NCBI GenBank assembly: GCA_011087645.1
Contig: JAALLF010000006.1
Coordinates: forward strand, 175,454-239,453
Direction of reading: 5' to 3'
DNA: 64,000 nt
Origin: Alphaproteobacteria bacterium
GTDB lineage: Bacteria > Pseudomonadota > Alphaproteobacteria > UBA6615
The position numbers and the translations under genes were made by a program. Shown here one piece after another: positions 35,536 to 43,744 of this stretch (within the stretch, counting starts at the first letter, position 1; each line of letters begins with the position of its first letter). Below the pieces are notes generated by a model. The model did not search any database. It was given only the letters and a program-made list of their open reading frames with translations, and was not told the origin of the DNA.

Positions 35536-36744
35536 ATGCCACGGCTAAACCCAAATATAATGATATGGGCTCGCGAAACTGCAGGATTTACGCCTGAAGA
35601 AGCAGTCGTAAAGCTCGGCATTCGCGAAGCTCGAGGTGTTGAGCCCACAGAACGACTCGCCAAACTGGAAAGCGGCGAGACGGAGCCAACACGGCCGATG
35701 ATCGTGAAAATGGCGAAATCTTATCGTCGACCGCTCGTAACATTCTATATGTCTCATCCACCGAGTGATGGGGACCGGGGAGAAGATTTTCGGACGTTGC
35801 CTGCAGATTATGGAGCAGAAACCGACGCGATCCTCGGTGCCTTACTTCGAGACTTTCGTGCGCGACAGAGCATGGTCCGCGCTGTCATGGAAGAAGAGGA
35901 TGAAGCGGACGCTCTCCCATTTGTTGGTTCCATGGAAGTTGCAGATGGGTACATCCAAGTCGCTGAGGAGGTCCGCCGGGTATTGGACCTCGATTTGAAC
36001 ACATACCGTAGATACGGCTCTATCGAAGAGGCATTTTCCTACCTCCGAGCAAAGGCTGAAGATGCGGGCATATTCGTGATCCTAGCTGGCAACTTGGGAA
36101 GCCACCACACGGCTATAGATGTGGAGACTTTCAGAGGGTTTGCAGTAGCTGATGACGTCGCTCCCTTCGTCGTTATCAATGATCAAGATGCGAAAACTGC
36201 TTGGTCTTTTACACTTCTTCACGAACTGACACATATCTGGCTGGGACAAACCGGGGTTAGCGGCGCAATTGCTGAGAAAAACATCGAGAAATTCTGTAAC
36301 GACGTCGCAGGCGAGCTTCTTCTGCCAGTTGCTGAACTTGAAGGCCTCGCTGAAGTAAATCGGCGAAGCTTTGCCGAAGCCGTTGAAGCGATCGGGGGGT
36401 TCGCAGGAAACCGAAATATCAGTAGAGCCATGGTTGCCTACAAACTCTTTCGAAACGAATTTATCGACTTTGAAGATTGGCAACGTCTCTCCCAGTTTTT
36501 CAGTCGACAGTGGTTTGAAAACCGCGCGGCGGCGCGTGAGCGATCGCGAGATACAGACGGAGGCCCAAACTATTACGTCGTTCGCAGGCATCGCGTAGGG
36601 GCATCGCTTATTAACCTTGTACGACGTATGACAGCGAATGGCGCATTGACAACTTCCAAAGCAGGGAAAGTTCTCGGTGTGAAGCCAAAGAATGTCGAGC
36701 CCATGATCAGGCGACAAGTCGCCAACAATGCATCTGGCGCGTGA
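35536..36744 (+). CDS. XRE-type HTH plus ImmA/IrrE metallopeptidase protein (antitoxin-like)
   Basis: 402 residues. The N-terminal region (about 8-70) resembles an XRE helix-turn-helix (ARETAGFTPEEAVVKLGI; LAKLESGETEPTRPMIVKMA). The central ImmA/IrrE (COG2856) domain has the zinc motif HELTH (H229, E230, H233) in FTLLHELTHIWLG. The C-terminal 120 residues include GNRNISRAMVAYKLFRNEFI, typical of this group. Proteins of this build commonly pair with DUF4411 PIN proteins, as here (17-base overlap). Base composition is clearly lower in GC than neighbours, suggesting transfer. Antitoxin/regulator is the likely role; protease-type stress regulator is the alternative. Confidence 0.88.
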   Translation: MPRLNPNIMIWARETAGFTPEEAVVKLGIREARGVEPTERLAKLESGETEPTRPMIVKMAKSYRRPLVTFYMSHPPSDGDRGEDFRTLPADYGAETDAILGALLRDFRARQSMVRAVMEEEDEADALPFVGSMEVADGYIQVAEEVRRVLDLDLNTYRRYGSIEEAFSYLRAKAEDAGIFVILAGNLGSHHTAIDVETFRGFAVADDVAPFVVINDQDAKTAWSFTLLHELTHIWLGQTGVSGAIAEKNIEKFCNDVAGELLLPVAELEGLAEVNRRSFAEAVEAIGGFAGNRNISRAMVAYKLFRNEFIDFEDWQRLSQFFSRQWFENRAAARERSRDTDGGPNYYVVRRHRVGASLINLVRRMTANGALTTSKAGKVLGVKPKNVEPMIRRQVANNASGA

Positions 36745-37258
36745 GGCCCTGCGTCAAGTGCTCTACCTCCTCGATGCAAACGTACTGATCGATGCAAACC
36801 GCGATTACTACTCCATCGATCGTGTTCCGGAGTTCTGGGGCTGGTTGCATCATCATGGAGAACAGGGAAACGTTGCGGTTCCATTGGATGTCTATGAAGA
36901 GATACGAGAGGGTAATGACGCACTTGCAACATGGTCACGAAGTGAAGAGTTCCGAGAAAACCTCCTGTTCGCCGAAGAAGTCGATCCTGAGTTAGTCGCG
37001 AGGGTTGTAGATGAAGGTTATGCCGCCGACCTGACTGAGGATCAGGTGGAAGAGCTTGGACGAGATCCGTTTCTTATTGCCTACGGCCTAGTTGACCCGG
37101 TTGACCGATGCATCGTCACCACCGAGCGCTCGCGACCGCATCGTCAGCGCCATAATCGGCATGTGCCAGATGTCTGCAACAGTTTTGGCATCAACTCCCT
37201 GAATACCTTCGAGTTTACCCGTGAACTCGATTTCAGGACTGATTGGCAACCGGGCTAA
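36728..37258 (+). CDS. DUF4411 PIN-like protein (toxin-like)
   Basis: 176 residues. The N-terminal LYLLDANVLIDANRDYYS (D16, D22) is the PIN-domain start of DUF4411. FWGWLHHHGEQGNVAVPLDVYEEI and DPVDRCIVTTERSRP complete the family pattern, with acidic residues that could form an RNase metal site. PIN proteins paired with a DNA-binding partner usually act as ribonuclease toxins. It starts within the end of the HTH/peptidase gene and shares its lower GC. Confidence 0.87.
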   Translation: MHLAREALRQVLYLLDANVLIDANRDYYSIDRVPEFWGWLHHHGEQGNVAVPLDVYEEIREGNDALATWSRSEEFRENLLFAEEVDPELVARVVDEGYAADLTEDQVEELGRDPFLIAYGLVDPVDRCIVTTERSRPHRQRHNRHVPDVCNSFGINSLNTFEFTRELDFRTDWQPG

Positions 37259-37267
37259 GAAAGCCCC

Positions 37268-37858
37268 CTAAACGTGCCCAAACAGCCAGCGCTCCACCGT
37301 CACATTGCCGTAGACGCCGCCCTTGGTGAACGGCTCGTCGGCCAGCAGGGCTTCGGCTTCGGCGCGGTTGGCGACGTCGAGTAGGATGGCGCTGCCCACC
37401 ACCTTCTCGCCATCGTCGGTCTTGAGCGGTCCCCGGGCGACGACCTTGTCGCCGTGCTGGTTGAGATAGGCGCGGTGGGCGTCGCGCAGCGGGTCGCGCA
37501 GGGCTTCGCTGTCGGCCACATCGTCGCAATGGACGATGAACTGCTGGGCCCCCTCCTTGCGCGCATAGGTCAGCTGGCGGTGCTCCAGCGACGGTTGCCA
37601 GCGCTGGATGTTGACGGCCGCGAAGATACCTGCCGTCGAATAGGGGTCGGTATCGATATAGGTCACGGCAGAGGCGCGGTCGGGGAACTCGATGAAGCGC
37701 AGGCTGCCGATCGCCGAGGCGCCGTCATCGGTGAATAGCGGCCCGGAGAACCAGGTATTCTCGCGAAATTTATCCAAGTGCTTCTTATGGTCGTCAATGG
37801 TCGCGTTGCGCAGATCGTCCGTGTTCGGCTTCGACCGGCATTTGATCATCCAATGCAT
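37268..37858 (-). CDS. Protein with two tandem YciI-like domains
   Basis: About 196 residues; ATG 37858 is chosen because AGGTG lies six bases upstream. It contains two YCII-type alpha-beta domains. The first (about 1-95) has MHWMIKCRSKPN, DDHKKHLDKF, SGPLFTDDG, GSLRFIEFPD and DPYSTAGIF. The second (about 100-196) has QFIVHCDDVADSEALRDPL, RGPLKTDDGEKVVGSAILLD and EPFTKGGVYGNVTVERW. Most YciI proteins are single-domain. The biochemical function is unknown. It converges with the toxin-like gene. Confidence 0.88.
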   Translation of the reverse strand: MHWMIKCRSKPNTDDLRNATIDDHKKHLDKFRENTWFSGPLFTDDGASAIGSLRFIEFPDRASAVTYIDTDPYSTAGIFAAVNIQRWQPSLEHRQLTYARKEGAQQFIVHCDDVADSEALRDPLRDAHRAYLNQHGDKVVARGPLKTDDGEKVVGSAILLDVANRAEAEALLADEPFTKGGVYGNVTVERWLFGHV

Positions 37859-37963
37859 TCGTTTCACCTGCTAAATCATCGTTTTTTGCCCACCCTTCCG
37901 GCGGGCTGCCATGATACCCTTATTCGGTCCTGTAATCGAACCCTGTCGAGCCCCGCCACGCCC

Positions 37964-39613
37964 ATGAAATTCGGTCCCGTCCCCGTCGCCAGCGCCACCG
38001 GCGCCACCCTCGCCCACAGCCAGACCCTCGGCGGTAAGCGCTACCGCAAGGGCCGCGTGCTGTCAGCCGAAGACGTGGCCGCGATCGCCGCCGCCGGGGT
38101 CGACGCTGTCACCGTGGCCCAGTTGGAAGCGGGCGACGTCACCGAAAACGAGGCCGCCGGCCGCCTGGGCGCGGTCGCCGCCGGCGAGAACATCCGCACC
38201 AGCATCGCCAATACGGGCCGGGTCAATCTGTTCGCCGAGGCCGACGGGCTGGTCGATTTCGAGCCGGCGCGCATCGACGCGGTCAACGCCATCGACGAGG
38301 GCATCACCGTGGCGACGGTGCGCCCGTGCGAGCGGGTCGCCGCCAACCAGATCGCCGCCACCATCAAGATCATCCCCTTCGCCGTCGCCGAGGCGGATTT
38401 AGAGGCCGCCGAAAAGCAGGCGGGCAACGGCGGCGCGCTGGTTAACGTGCGCGCCTTCCAGCCCCATCGGGTGGCGCTGCTGCAAACCACCCTGCCGGGG
38501 GTACAGGCCAAGGTGCTGGAGAAAACATCGTCGGTCATCGCCGCCCGCCTGGCCGACCTGGGCAGCACGATCAGCGACGACCGGCAATGCGAACACGAGG
38601 CGGCCGCCGTCGCCGCGGCGCTGGGCGATATCGCCGCCGGCGGCGCGGAACTGGTGCTCATCGTCGGCGCCTCGGCGACCACCGACCGGCGCGACGTCAT
38701 CCCCGATGGTATCACCCAAGGCGGCGGGCGGATCGATCATTTCGGCATGCCGGTCGATCCGGGCAATCTGCTGGTCATCGCCGCGCTGGGCAATATTCCA
38801 GTGTTGGCGCTGCCAGGCTCGGCCCGCTCGCCGAAGATCGGCGGCAACGATCTGGTGCTCGAGCGGCTATTGGCCAAACTACCCGTCGATGCCGCCCATA
38901 TCCGCGCCATGGGCACCGGCGGGTTGCTGAAAGAAATCTCGACCCGGCCCCTACCCCGCGCCGAGGCCGCGCCGCGCGCCGAGCCAAAAGCGACGGATGC
39001 GGCCACGCCGCGCATCGCCGGCGTGGTCTTGGGCGGCGGCCAGTCGCGGCGCATGGGCGTGGTCAACAAGCTGCTGGTGAAAGTCGACGGCAAGCCAATG
39101 ATCCGCCACGCGGTCGATAATCTGAAGGCCGCCGGCGCCTCGCCGATCGTCGTCGTCACCGGCCACGAGGCCGAGAGGGTGCGTGAAATCCTCGACGACG
39201 CCGATGTGATCTTCGTCCACAACGAGGCCTATGAACAAGGCCTTAGCACCTCATTGCGCACCGGCATCGCCGCGGTGCCCGACGTGTGCGATGGGGCGGT
39301 GGTGGCGCTCGGCGATATGCCGCGCCTGCAGCCGGCCCATGTGGCGCGGTTGATCGCGGCATTTTCCGCCGACACCGGCCGCGCCATCTGCGTGCCGACC
39401 TGGCAGGGCAAGCGCGGCAATCCGGTGTTGTGGGCGCGGCGGTTTTTCGCCGAAATGGCGCAAGTCGACGGTGATGTCGGCGCCAAGCATCTGATCGGCG
39501 CTCACGCAGACTCGGTCTACGAAGTCGAGATGCCCGACAGCGGCGTGCTGATCGATGTGGATTCGCCCGAGGCGCTGGCCGACATGGTGCGGCCGAAACA
39601 GGACGACGCTTAG
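37964..39613 (+). CDS. Fused MoeA/MogA-like molybdopterin-binding and MocA-like cytidylyltransferase protein
   Basis: About 549 residues from ATG 37964. Residues about 1-345 form a molybdopterin-binding region (LSAEDVAAIAAAGVDAVTV; LVLIVGASATTDRRDVIPDG; GMPVDPGNLLV). Residues about 350-549 form a MobA/MocA nucleotidyltransferase (GVVLGGGQSRRMG, NKLLVKVDGKPMIRH, ALGDMPRLQPAHV). Such proteins attach CMP to molybdopterin to make the cytosine dinucleotide cofactor that xanthine-oxidase-family enzymes use. That fits the nearby coxSLM, and separation from it by the toxin-antitoxin and YciI genes looks secondary. Confidence 0.9.
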   Translation: MKFGPVPVASATGATLAHSQTLGGKRYRKGRVLSAEDVAAIAAAGVDAVTVAQLEAGDVTENEAAGRLGAVAAGENIRTSIANTGRVNLFAEADGLVDFEPARIDAVNAIDEGITVATVRPCERVAANQIAATIKIIPFAVAEADLEAAEKQAGNGGALVNVRAFQPHRVALLQTTLPGVQAKVLEKTSSVIAARLADLGSTISDDRQCEHEAAAVAAALGDIAAGGAELVLIVGASATTDRRDVIPDGITQGGGRIDHFGMPVDPGNLLVIAALGNIPVLALPGSARSPKIGGNDLVLERLLAKLPVDAAHIRAMGTGGLLKEISTRPLPRAEAAPRAEPKATDAATPRIAGVVLGGGQSRRMGVVNKLLVKVDGKPMIRHAVDNLKAAGASPIVVVTGHEAERVREILDDADVIFVHNEAYEQGLSTSLRTGIAAVPDVCDGAVVALGDMPRLQPAHVARLIAAFSADTGRAICVPTWQGKRGNPVLWARRFFAEMAQVDGDVGAKHLIGAHADSVYEVEMPDSGVLIDVDSPEALADMVRPKQDDA

Positions 39614-39650
39614 CGGTCTGCTGACAAGGCCGAGCGACTGATTGCCCTCG

Positions 39651-39740
39651 TGCTTCGAGACGCTTCGCTCCTCAGCATGAGGTCAATCATTTCAACATTT
39701 TACCTCACCCTGAGGAGGCGCGCAGCGCCGTCTCGAAGGG
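39651..39740. repeat. Inverted pair of long-loop palindromic repeats
   Basis: Forward copy 39651-39682 (TTCGAGACGCTTCGCTCCTC, then AGCATGAGG) and reverse copy 39703-39740 (CCTCACCCTGAGGAGG, GCGC loop, CGTCTCGAAGGG). Both belong to the variant with an extra GC-rich internal stem. They lie between the convergent MocA-like gene and the flagellar-rod-like gene and could also terminate transcription. Confidence 0.87.
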
Positions 39741-39783
39741 CCGGCTCGGCATTTCAGAGCTTTTATTCGGCAGTCCGCCAGCT

Positions 39784-40167
39784 CTAGGCCGTGCGGTCGA
39801 GCAGGACGTTCATCATATCGCTGGCGGTGCGCAGGGTGACCAGATTGGCCTCATAGCTGCGCTGGGCGATCGTCATATCGACGATGTTGGCGGCCAGATC
39901 GACATTGGGATAGCCCACCAGCCCGGCCGCATCGGCGCGCGAATCCGCCGGGCTGTAGACCGGGAACGAGGCTTGCGAGATCGGCTGGGCGGTCGCGGTC
40001 GGTGTCCCGACGGCGGTCGTCGTCTGCTCCAGGCGTTGCGGCACATAGCCGTCATAGGGCGACAGGTTACCGCTGGTCTGCACATTGGCGATGTTCTCCG
40101 CCGCCACGCCGAGGCGTTGCGCGCTGACGCGTAGACCGGCGATCGCCGTATGGAGTGCCTGGATCAT
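39784..40167 (-). CDS. Orphan flagellar rod-like protein (FlgC-type)
   Basis: About 127 residues from ATG 40167. The N-terminus IQALHTAIAGLRVSAQRLGVAAENIANVQT is the flagellar rod/hook helix with the ANxxANxxT-like motif, and the C-terminus VDLAANIVDMTIAQRSYEANLVTLRTASDMMNVLLD is the flg_bbr_C domain. The length and pattern resemble FlgC. No other flagellar gene is nearby, so it is either a stray rod gene or has a non-flagellar role. A loop region is rich in Thr and Ala. Confidence 0.85.
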   Translation of the reverse strand: MIQALHTAIAGLRVSAQRLGVAAENIANVQTSGNLSPYDGYVPQRLEQTTTAVGTPTATAQPISQASFPVYSPADSRADAAGLVGYPNVDLAANIVDMTIAQRSYEANLVTLRTASDMMNVLLDRTA

Positions 40168-40516
40168 GGCCCAAGTTTGCGCGGCGAGAAGGTCACGTGC
40201 AACGCCGATCGCCGCGAATTTGAGCGGAATTTGAGGGGTATTTGAGCGAGTACAGCGGAGTACCGCCCTCACCCTTCGAGACGGACCTTCGGCCCTCCTC
40301 AAGATGAGGAGATTTTCCGCCAATTAGAACACAAACCTCATGGCTCGCCTGTCGAAGCATGGGGTGCTCTATCCCGAACCGCATCCTTCGACAAGCTCAG
40401 GATGAGGGGATTTTCGGTATAACAAATACAAACCTCATCCTGAGTTTGTCGAAGGATGAAGGGACAGAACACACACCTCATGGTTCGCCGTCTTGAAATG
40501 TGCGAATCGACGAGCG
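40168..40516. repeat. Array of five alternating palindromic repeats
   Basis: 349 bases without a gene, filled by five related copies: 40271-40309 (long-loop type), 40336-40364 (reverse, divergent), 40382-40407 (forward, core TTCGACAAGCTCAGGATG), 40433-40462 (reverse), and 40477-40503 (reverse, degenerate). Orientation mostly alternates and copies differ by several substitutions. Spacers are 19-27 bases and not unique-length, so this is not a CRISPR array. It separates the rod-like gene from the TPR gene. Confidence 0.87.
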
Positions 40517-41008
40517 CTACCAAGTGCGCGGGCGGGCGGTCGAGCTGCTCTGGTTACCGGCGAACGCGCCGCGTAATTCTTCCAGCTCTTCGCAGCCGTT
40601 CGGGCACAGTTTTTCCAGCCGCGCGAGGAGTTCTTCCGCCTTGGGTCGCCGGTCGGTTTCCAAGAACAGCTCGCCCATATATTCCAGCGCGCCCTTATGC
40701 TCGGGGTCGATGCGCAGCGCCCTGGCGTAGTTGCGTTCGGCCCGTTTGAAATCCTTCGATTTGCGGTAGCTGAAGCCGAGCAGGTTATAGGCATCGGCGT
40801 TGCGGGGGTTCGTCCGGACGATATCGTTCAATGTCGAGATGGCGGCTTTGTACTTCTCGCCGTTAATCGACGTTTGCGCCTTCGCGAGTTCGGCTTTGAC
40901 CTGGGTTGAGCTCAGCGGATCAGGGTCGCCGCTCACGGCCCACGCATTGCCGGAAAGCAGGCCCATCGCCAAGATGCCCGCGGCGGCCATTGTAAGGTGT
41001 CTACGCAT
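40517..41008 (-). CDS. Secreted TPR-repeat protein
   Basis: About 163 residues from ATG 41008, giving a clean signal peptide (MRRHLTMAAAGILAMGLLSG, NAWA). Two to three tetratricopeptide repeats follow (YKAAISTLNDIVRTNPRNADAY; FKRAERNYARALRIDPEHKG; ALEYMGELFLETDRRPKAEELLARLEKL), with two cysteines in CPNGC. The mature protein is periplasmic and probably a protein-binding scaffold. The partner is unknown. The stop lies beside the repeat array. Confidence 0.88.
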   Translation of the reverse strand: MRRHLTMAAAGILAMGLLSGNAWAVSGDPDPLSSTQVKAELAKAQTSINGEKYKAAISTLNDIVRTNPRNADAYNLLGFSYRKSKDFKRAERNYARALRIDPEHKGALEYMGELFLETDRRPKAEELLARLEKLCPNGCEELEELRGAFAGNQSSSTARPRTW

Positions 41009-41087
41009 CAAATCGTCTCCCGGTTTTAAGGCCGGAGCCCCCACGCTCCGAGACTCGTTGAATACTTTGTTACCCTAAGTTTCTGGC

Positions 41088-42914
41088 GTGCCGTCGGCAT
41101 GCTACTCTGCGCGTCGATATAGTGGCAATTGGGCTGTGTTCAAGATCGTGTCAGCGGTAACCGAAAATATTTCGTCTCGTCCTGCCGCAAAGCCCGGTAA
41201 ACCGCGGTTCTCGGTCACCATCCGCGGTCTTCGGCTGGGCACCGGCCTAATCCTATTTGCCTATGTTATCACCCATCTGGCCAACCACGCGCTGGGGTTG
41301 ATATCGCTTGAGGCGATGGAGGCCGGCCGCGAATATTTCCTACTGGCCTGGCGCAACCCGGTCGGCTCGATTTTGTTGGTCGGCTCGCTGCTACTTCATA
41401 TGATATTGGCGCTGGATGCGGTCTATCGGCGACGGCGGCTCAAAATGTCGATTGGCGAAGCCCTACAACTGACCCTGGGCTTCGCCGCGCCAATCCTGCT
41501 GGTCAGTCACATTCTCGGTACCCGCGCCGCGGTCCAACTTTACGGCACCGACGACACTTACGCCTATGTTCTGCTGGCCCTATGGGTCGACGATCCGACC
41601 CACGGCATAAAGCAAACCTCGGCGACGGTGATCATCTGGATCCATGCCTGTATCGGCATCTATTACTGGCTCCGGCTGAAACCTTGGTTTGTACGTTCCC
41701 TTGCCTGGCTCTACGGGCTGGCTCTGATGGTCCCGGTCTTAGGCTTGCTCGGCTTCGTCAATGGCGGACGCGCCGTCGGCGCCTTGGTCGCAAACGATCC
41801 CGGCTTTCGCCTCGACATTGCCATCGACACCAATTCGCCAACGGCCGAGCAAGCCGCCGAGCTTGGCATGCTCGAAGACCGTATCTTCATCTTCCTCGCC
41901 GCCCTGCTGATCGGCACCTTGATCGCCCGGGCGTTCCGCCTCTATACCGAACGACGACGCGGGGTCGTGCGCATCACCTATCCCGCCGGCCGCATTATCG
42001 AAACGGCGCCCGGCAGTACGATTCTCGAAGCCAGTGTCTTATTCGATGTTCCCCACGCTTCCGTCTGCGGCGGACGGGGCCGTTGTTCGACCTGCCGGGT
42101 GCGGATCAATGGCGGTCTAGAGTTATTGCCCGAGCCCTCGGAACAAGAGCAAAAGGTTCTGCGCAGGGTGAAAGCCGCGCCCGATGTGCGCTTGGCCTGC
42201 CAATTGCGCCCGACTGCGGATATATCGGTAACCCCCTTGTTACCGGCCAACGCCAACCCGCGCGACGGCTTCGCCAAAACCGCCTCCACGCAAGGCCAGG
42301 AACAGGAGATCGCGATCCTGTTCGCCGATATTCGCGGCTTCACGACCTTGTCGGAACAAAAGCTGCCCTACGATGTGGTGTTCATCCTGAACCGGTATTT
42401 CCGCTCCATGGGTGAAGCCATCGAAGGGGCCGGCGGACGGGTCGACAAATTTATCGGCGACGGCATCATGGCGTTGTTCGGCGTCGACCAGAGCGCTGAA
42501 CAGGGCTGTAAGACCGCCCTGCAAGCAGCGCGGACTATGGCCGAACGCCTCGACGAATTAAACGATCTGCTAAAGGCGGACCTGCCGACGCCGCTACGCA
42601 TCGGTATCGGCATTCATGTGGGCCCAGCGATTGTCGGCGAAATGGGCTATGCCCGCGCCACCTCGATCACCGCTATCGGCGATACGGTGAACACCGCGAG
42701 CCGGCTAGAATCGAAAACCAAGGATTACGGCGCCCAGTTGATCATCTCGCAACGGGTCGCCGAGCTGGGCGGTATCGAAAAACCGCCCTGGCCCAGCGAA
42801 GACACCGAAGTGCGCGGCCGCCAGGAACCCATGCGGATTTATATTCTAGACGATGCCCGCCAACTGCCGGAACGCAGCGGTACACCCGCCCGCCAGCCAG
42901 CCACCACCGCCTAA
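41088..42914 (+). CDS. Membrane class III adenylate/guanylate cyclase with SdhC-like haem anchor and [2Fe-2S] domain (CyaC-like)
   Basis: 608 residues from GTG 41088; GTG 41136 or 41148 could be the true start. Residues about 45-305 hold about six helices like the SdhC/FrdC membrane anchor, with candidate haem ligands H63 or H67, H104, H141 and H186. Residues about 315-395 are a [2Fe-2S] ferredoxin domain (C327, C333, C336, C371). Residues about 405-590 are a class III cyclase with metal ligands D414 (LFADIRGFT) and D458 (GDGIMALFG) and ITAIGDTVNTASRLE. This is the architecture of rhizobial CyaC. A redox-sensing cAMP synthase is the likely role. Confidence 0.92.
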   Translation: MPSACYSARRYSGNWAVFKIVSAVTENISSRPAAKPGKPRFSVTIRGLRLGTGLILFAYVITHLANHALGLISLEAMEAGREYFLLAWRNPVGSILLVGSLLLHMILALDAVYRRRRLKMSIGEALQLTLGFAAPILLVSHILGTRAAVQLYGTDDTYAYVLLALWVDDPTHGIKQTSATVIIWIHACIGIYYWLRLKPWFVRSLAWLYGLALMVPVLGLLGFVNGGRAVGALVANDPGFRLDIAIDTNSPTAEQAAELGMLEDRIFIFLAALLIGTLIARAFRLYTERRRGVVRITYPAGRIIETAPGSTILEASVLFDVPHASVCGGRGRCSTCRVRINGGLELLPEPSEQEQKVLRRVKAAPDVRLACQLRPTADISVTPLLPANANPRDGFAKTASTQGQEQEIAILFADIRGFTTLSEQKLPYDVVFILNRYFRSMGEAIEGAGGRVDKFIGDGIMALFGVDQSAEQGCKTALQAARTMAERLDELNDLLKADLPTPLRIGIGIHVGPAIVGEMGYARATSITAIGDTVNTASRLESKTKDYGAQLIISQRVAELGGIEKPPWPSEDTEVRGRQEPMRIYILDDARQLPERSGTPARQPATTA

Positions 42915-42918
42915 TCGT

Positions 42919-43710
42919 CTAAAGGCTGCGGCGGGTGAGGCCGCCATCGATGGCGGTCGCGGTGCCCGTGATATAGCCGGCGTTTTGGCTCGCCAAAAAC
43001 GCCGCCAGAGCCGCGAACTCCTCGACCCGGCCGACACGGCCCATGGGAATCACCGCGGCGACGTCGGCCTTGACCTCTTCGAGTGTCTTATCGGTGCGCT
43101 CCATATTGACCTTATAGAGTTGGTCCAAGCGCTCGGTGCCGATCCGTCCCGGCATCAACATATTGACCGTGACTTTGTCAGGGGCAACTTCAAAACTCAG
43201 GGTTTTCGCCCAGTTGGCCAAGGACACCCGCAGGGTGTTGGACATTCCCAGTTCGGGAATCGGCTCGACAACTCCGGTCGAGGCGACAATCAGCACGCGC
43301 CCCCACTGGCCTTCGCGCATGCCCGGCAGTAGATGGCCGGTGAGGCGAAATACGCTCAACACCATGGCTTCGAATTGCGCCTGCCAAGTCTCCGGTTCCA
43401 CCTGACTAATGGCACCGAACGGCGGACCGCCGGTATTGTTGACCAGGATATCGACGCCACCGAGGGTTTGCTGGGCATAGTCCGCCGCCGCGTCGATCGC
43501 CGCGGGGTCGGCGAGGTCGCAAGCGATACCGTGGGCCTCGACATCGTATCTTTCAGAAATTTCCTGAGCCACCGCAGCGCATTTATCGCCGTTGCGGCTA
43601 CACAGGATGACCCGAACGCCTTCCGCGGCCAGAGCTTCAGCGATACCACGGCCAATGCCCTGGCTCGCGCCGGAGATCAGCGCCCGTTTACCGGATATTC
43701 CCAGATCCAT
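42919..43710 (-). CDS. SDR-family protein lacking the canonical Tyr/Lys active site
   Basis: About 263 residues from ATG 43710. The cofactor motif GASQGIGRGIAEAL (residues 14-27), NNTGG (91-95) and the C-terminal GTATAIDGGLTRR are normal for short-chain dehydrogenases of the FabG branch. Catalytic S144 is present (VASTGVVEP), but the Tyr and Lys expected 13 and 17 residues later are replaced (GMSNTLRVSLANWAKTLS). A divergent BKR-like SDR subgroup with this feature is known (recollection). It may be an inactive or differently acting enzyme. It starts 34 bases downstream of the DUF4340 stop on the same strand. Confidence 0.88.
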   Translation of the reverse strand: MDLGISGKRALISGASQGIGRGIAEALAAEGVRVILCSRNGDKCAAVAQEISERYDVEAHGIACDLADPAAIDAAADYAQQTLGGVDILVNNTGGPPFGAISQVEPETWQAQFEAMVLSVFRLTGHLLPGMREGQWGRVLIVASTGVVEPIPELGMSNTLRVSLANWAKTLSFEVAPDKVTVNMLMPGRIGTERLDQLYKVNMERTDKTLEEVKADVAAVIPMGRVGRVEEFAALAAFLASQNAGYITGTATAIDGGLTRRSL

Positions 43711-43744
43711 CGCTACCTCCCCAGGCCATCGGGCGCAGTCGCGG

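Noticed and set aside
35401..37258. Prophage or integrated element around the low-GC pair
   Set aside because: No integrase, attachment-site duplication or phage structural gene is visible at either edge; only two genes differ in composition.
39784..40167. Flagellar gene cluster
   Set aside because: Only one rod-like gene is present; the neighbours are cofactor, TPR and cyclase genes.
40271..40503. CRISPR array
   Set aside because: Units alternate in orientation, differ in sequence and have irregular spacing; no cas gene is near.
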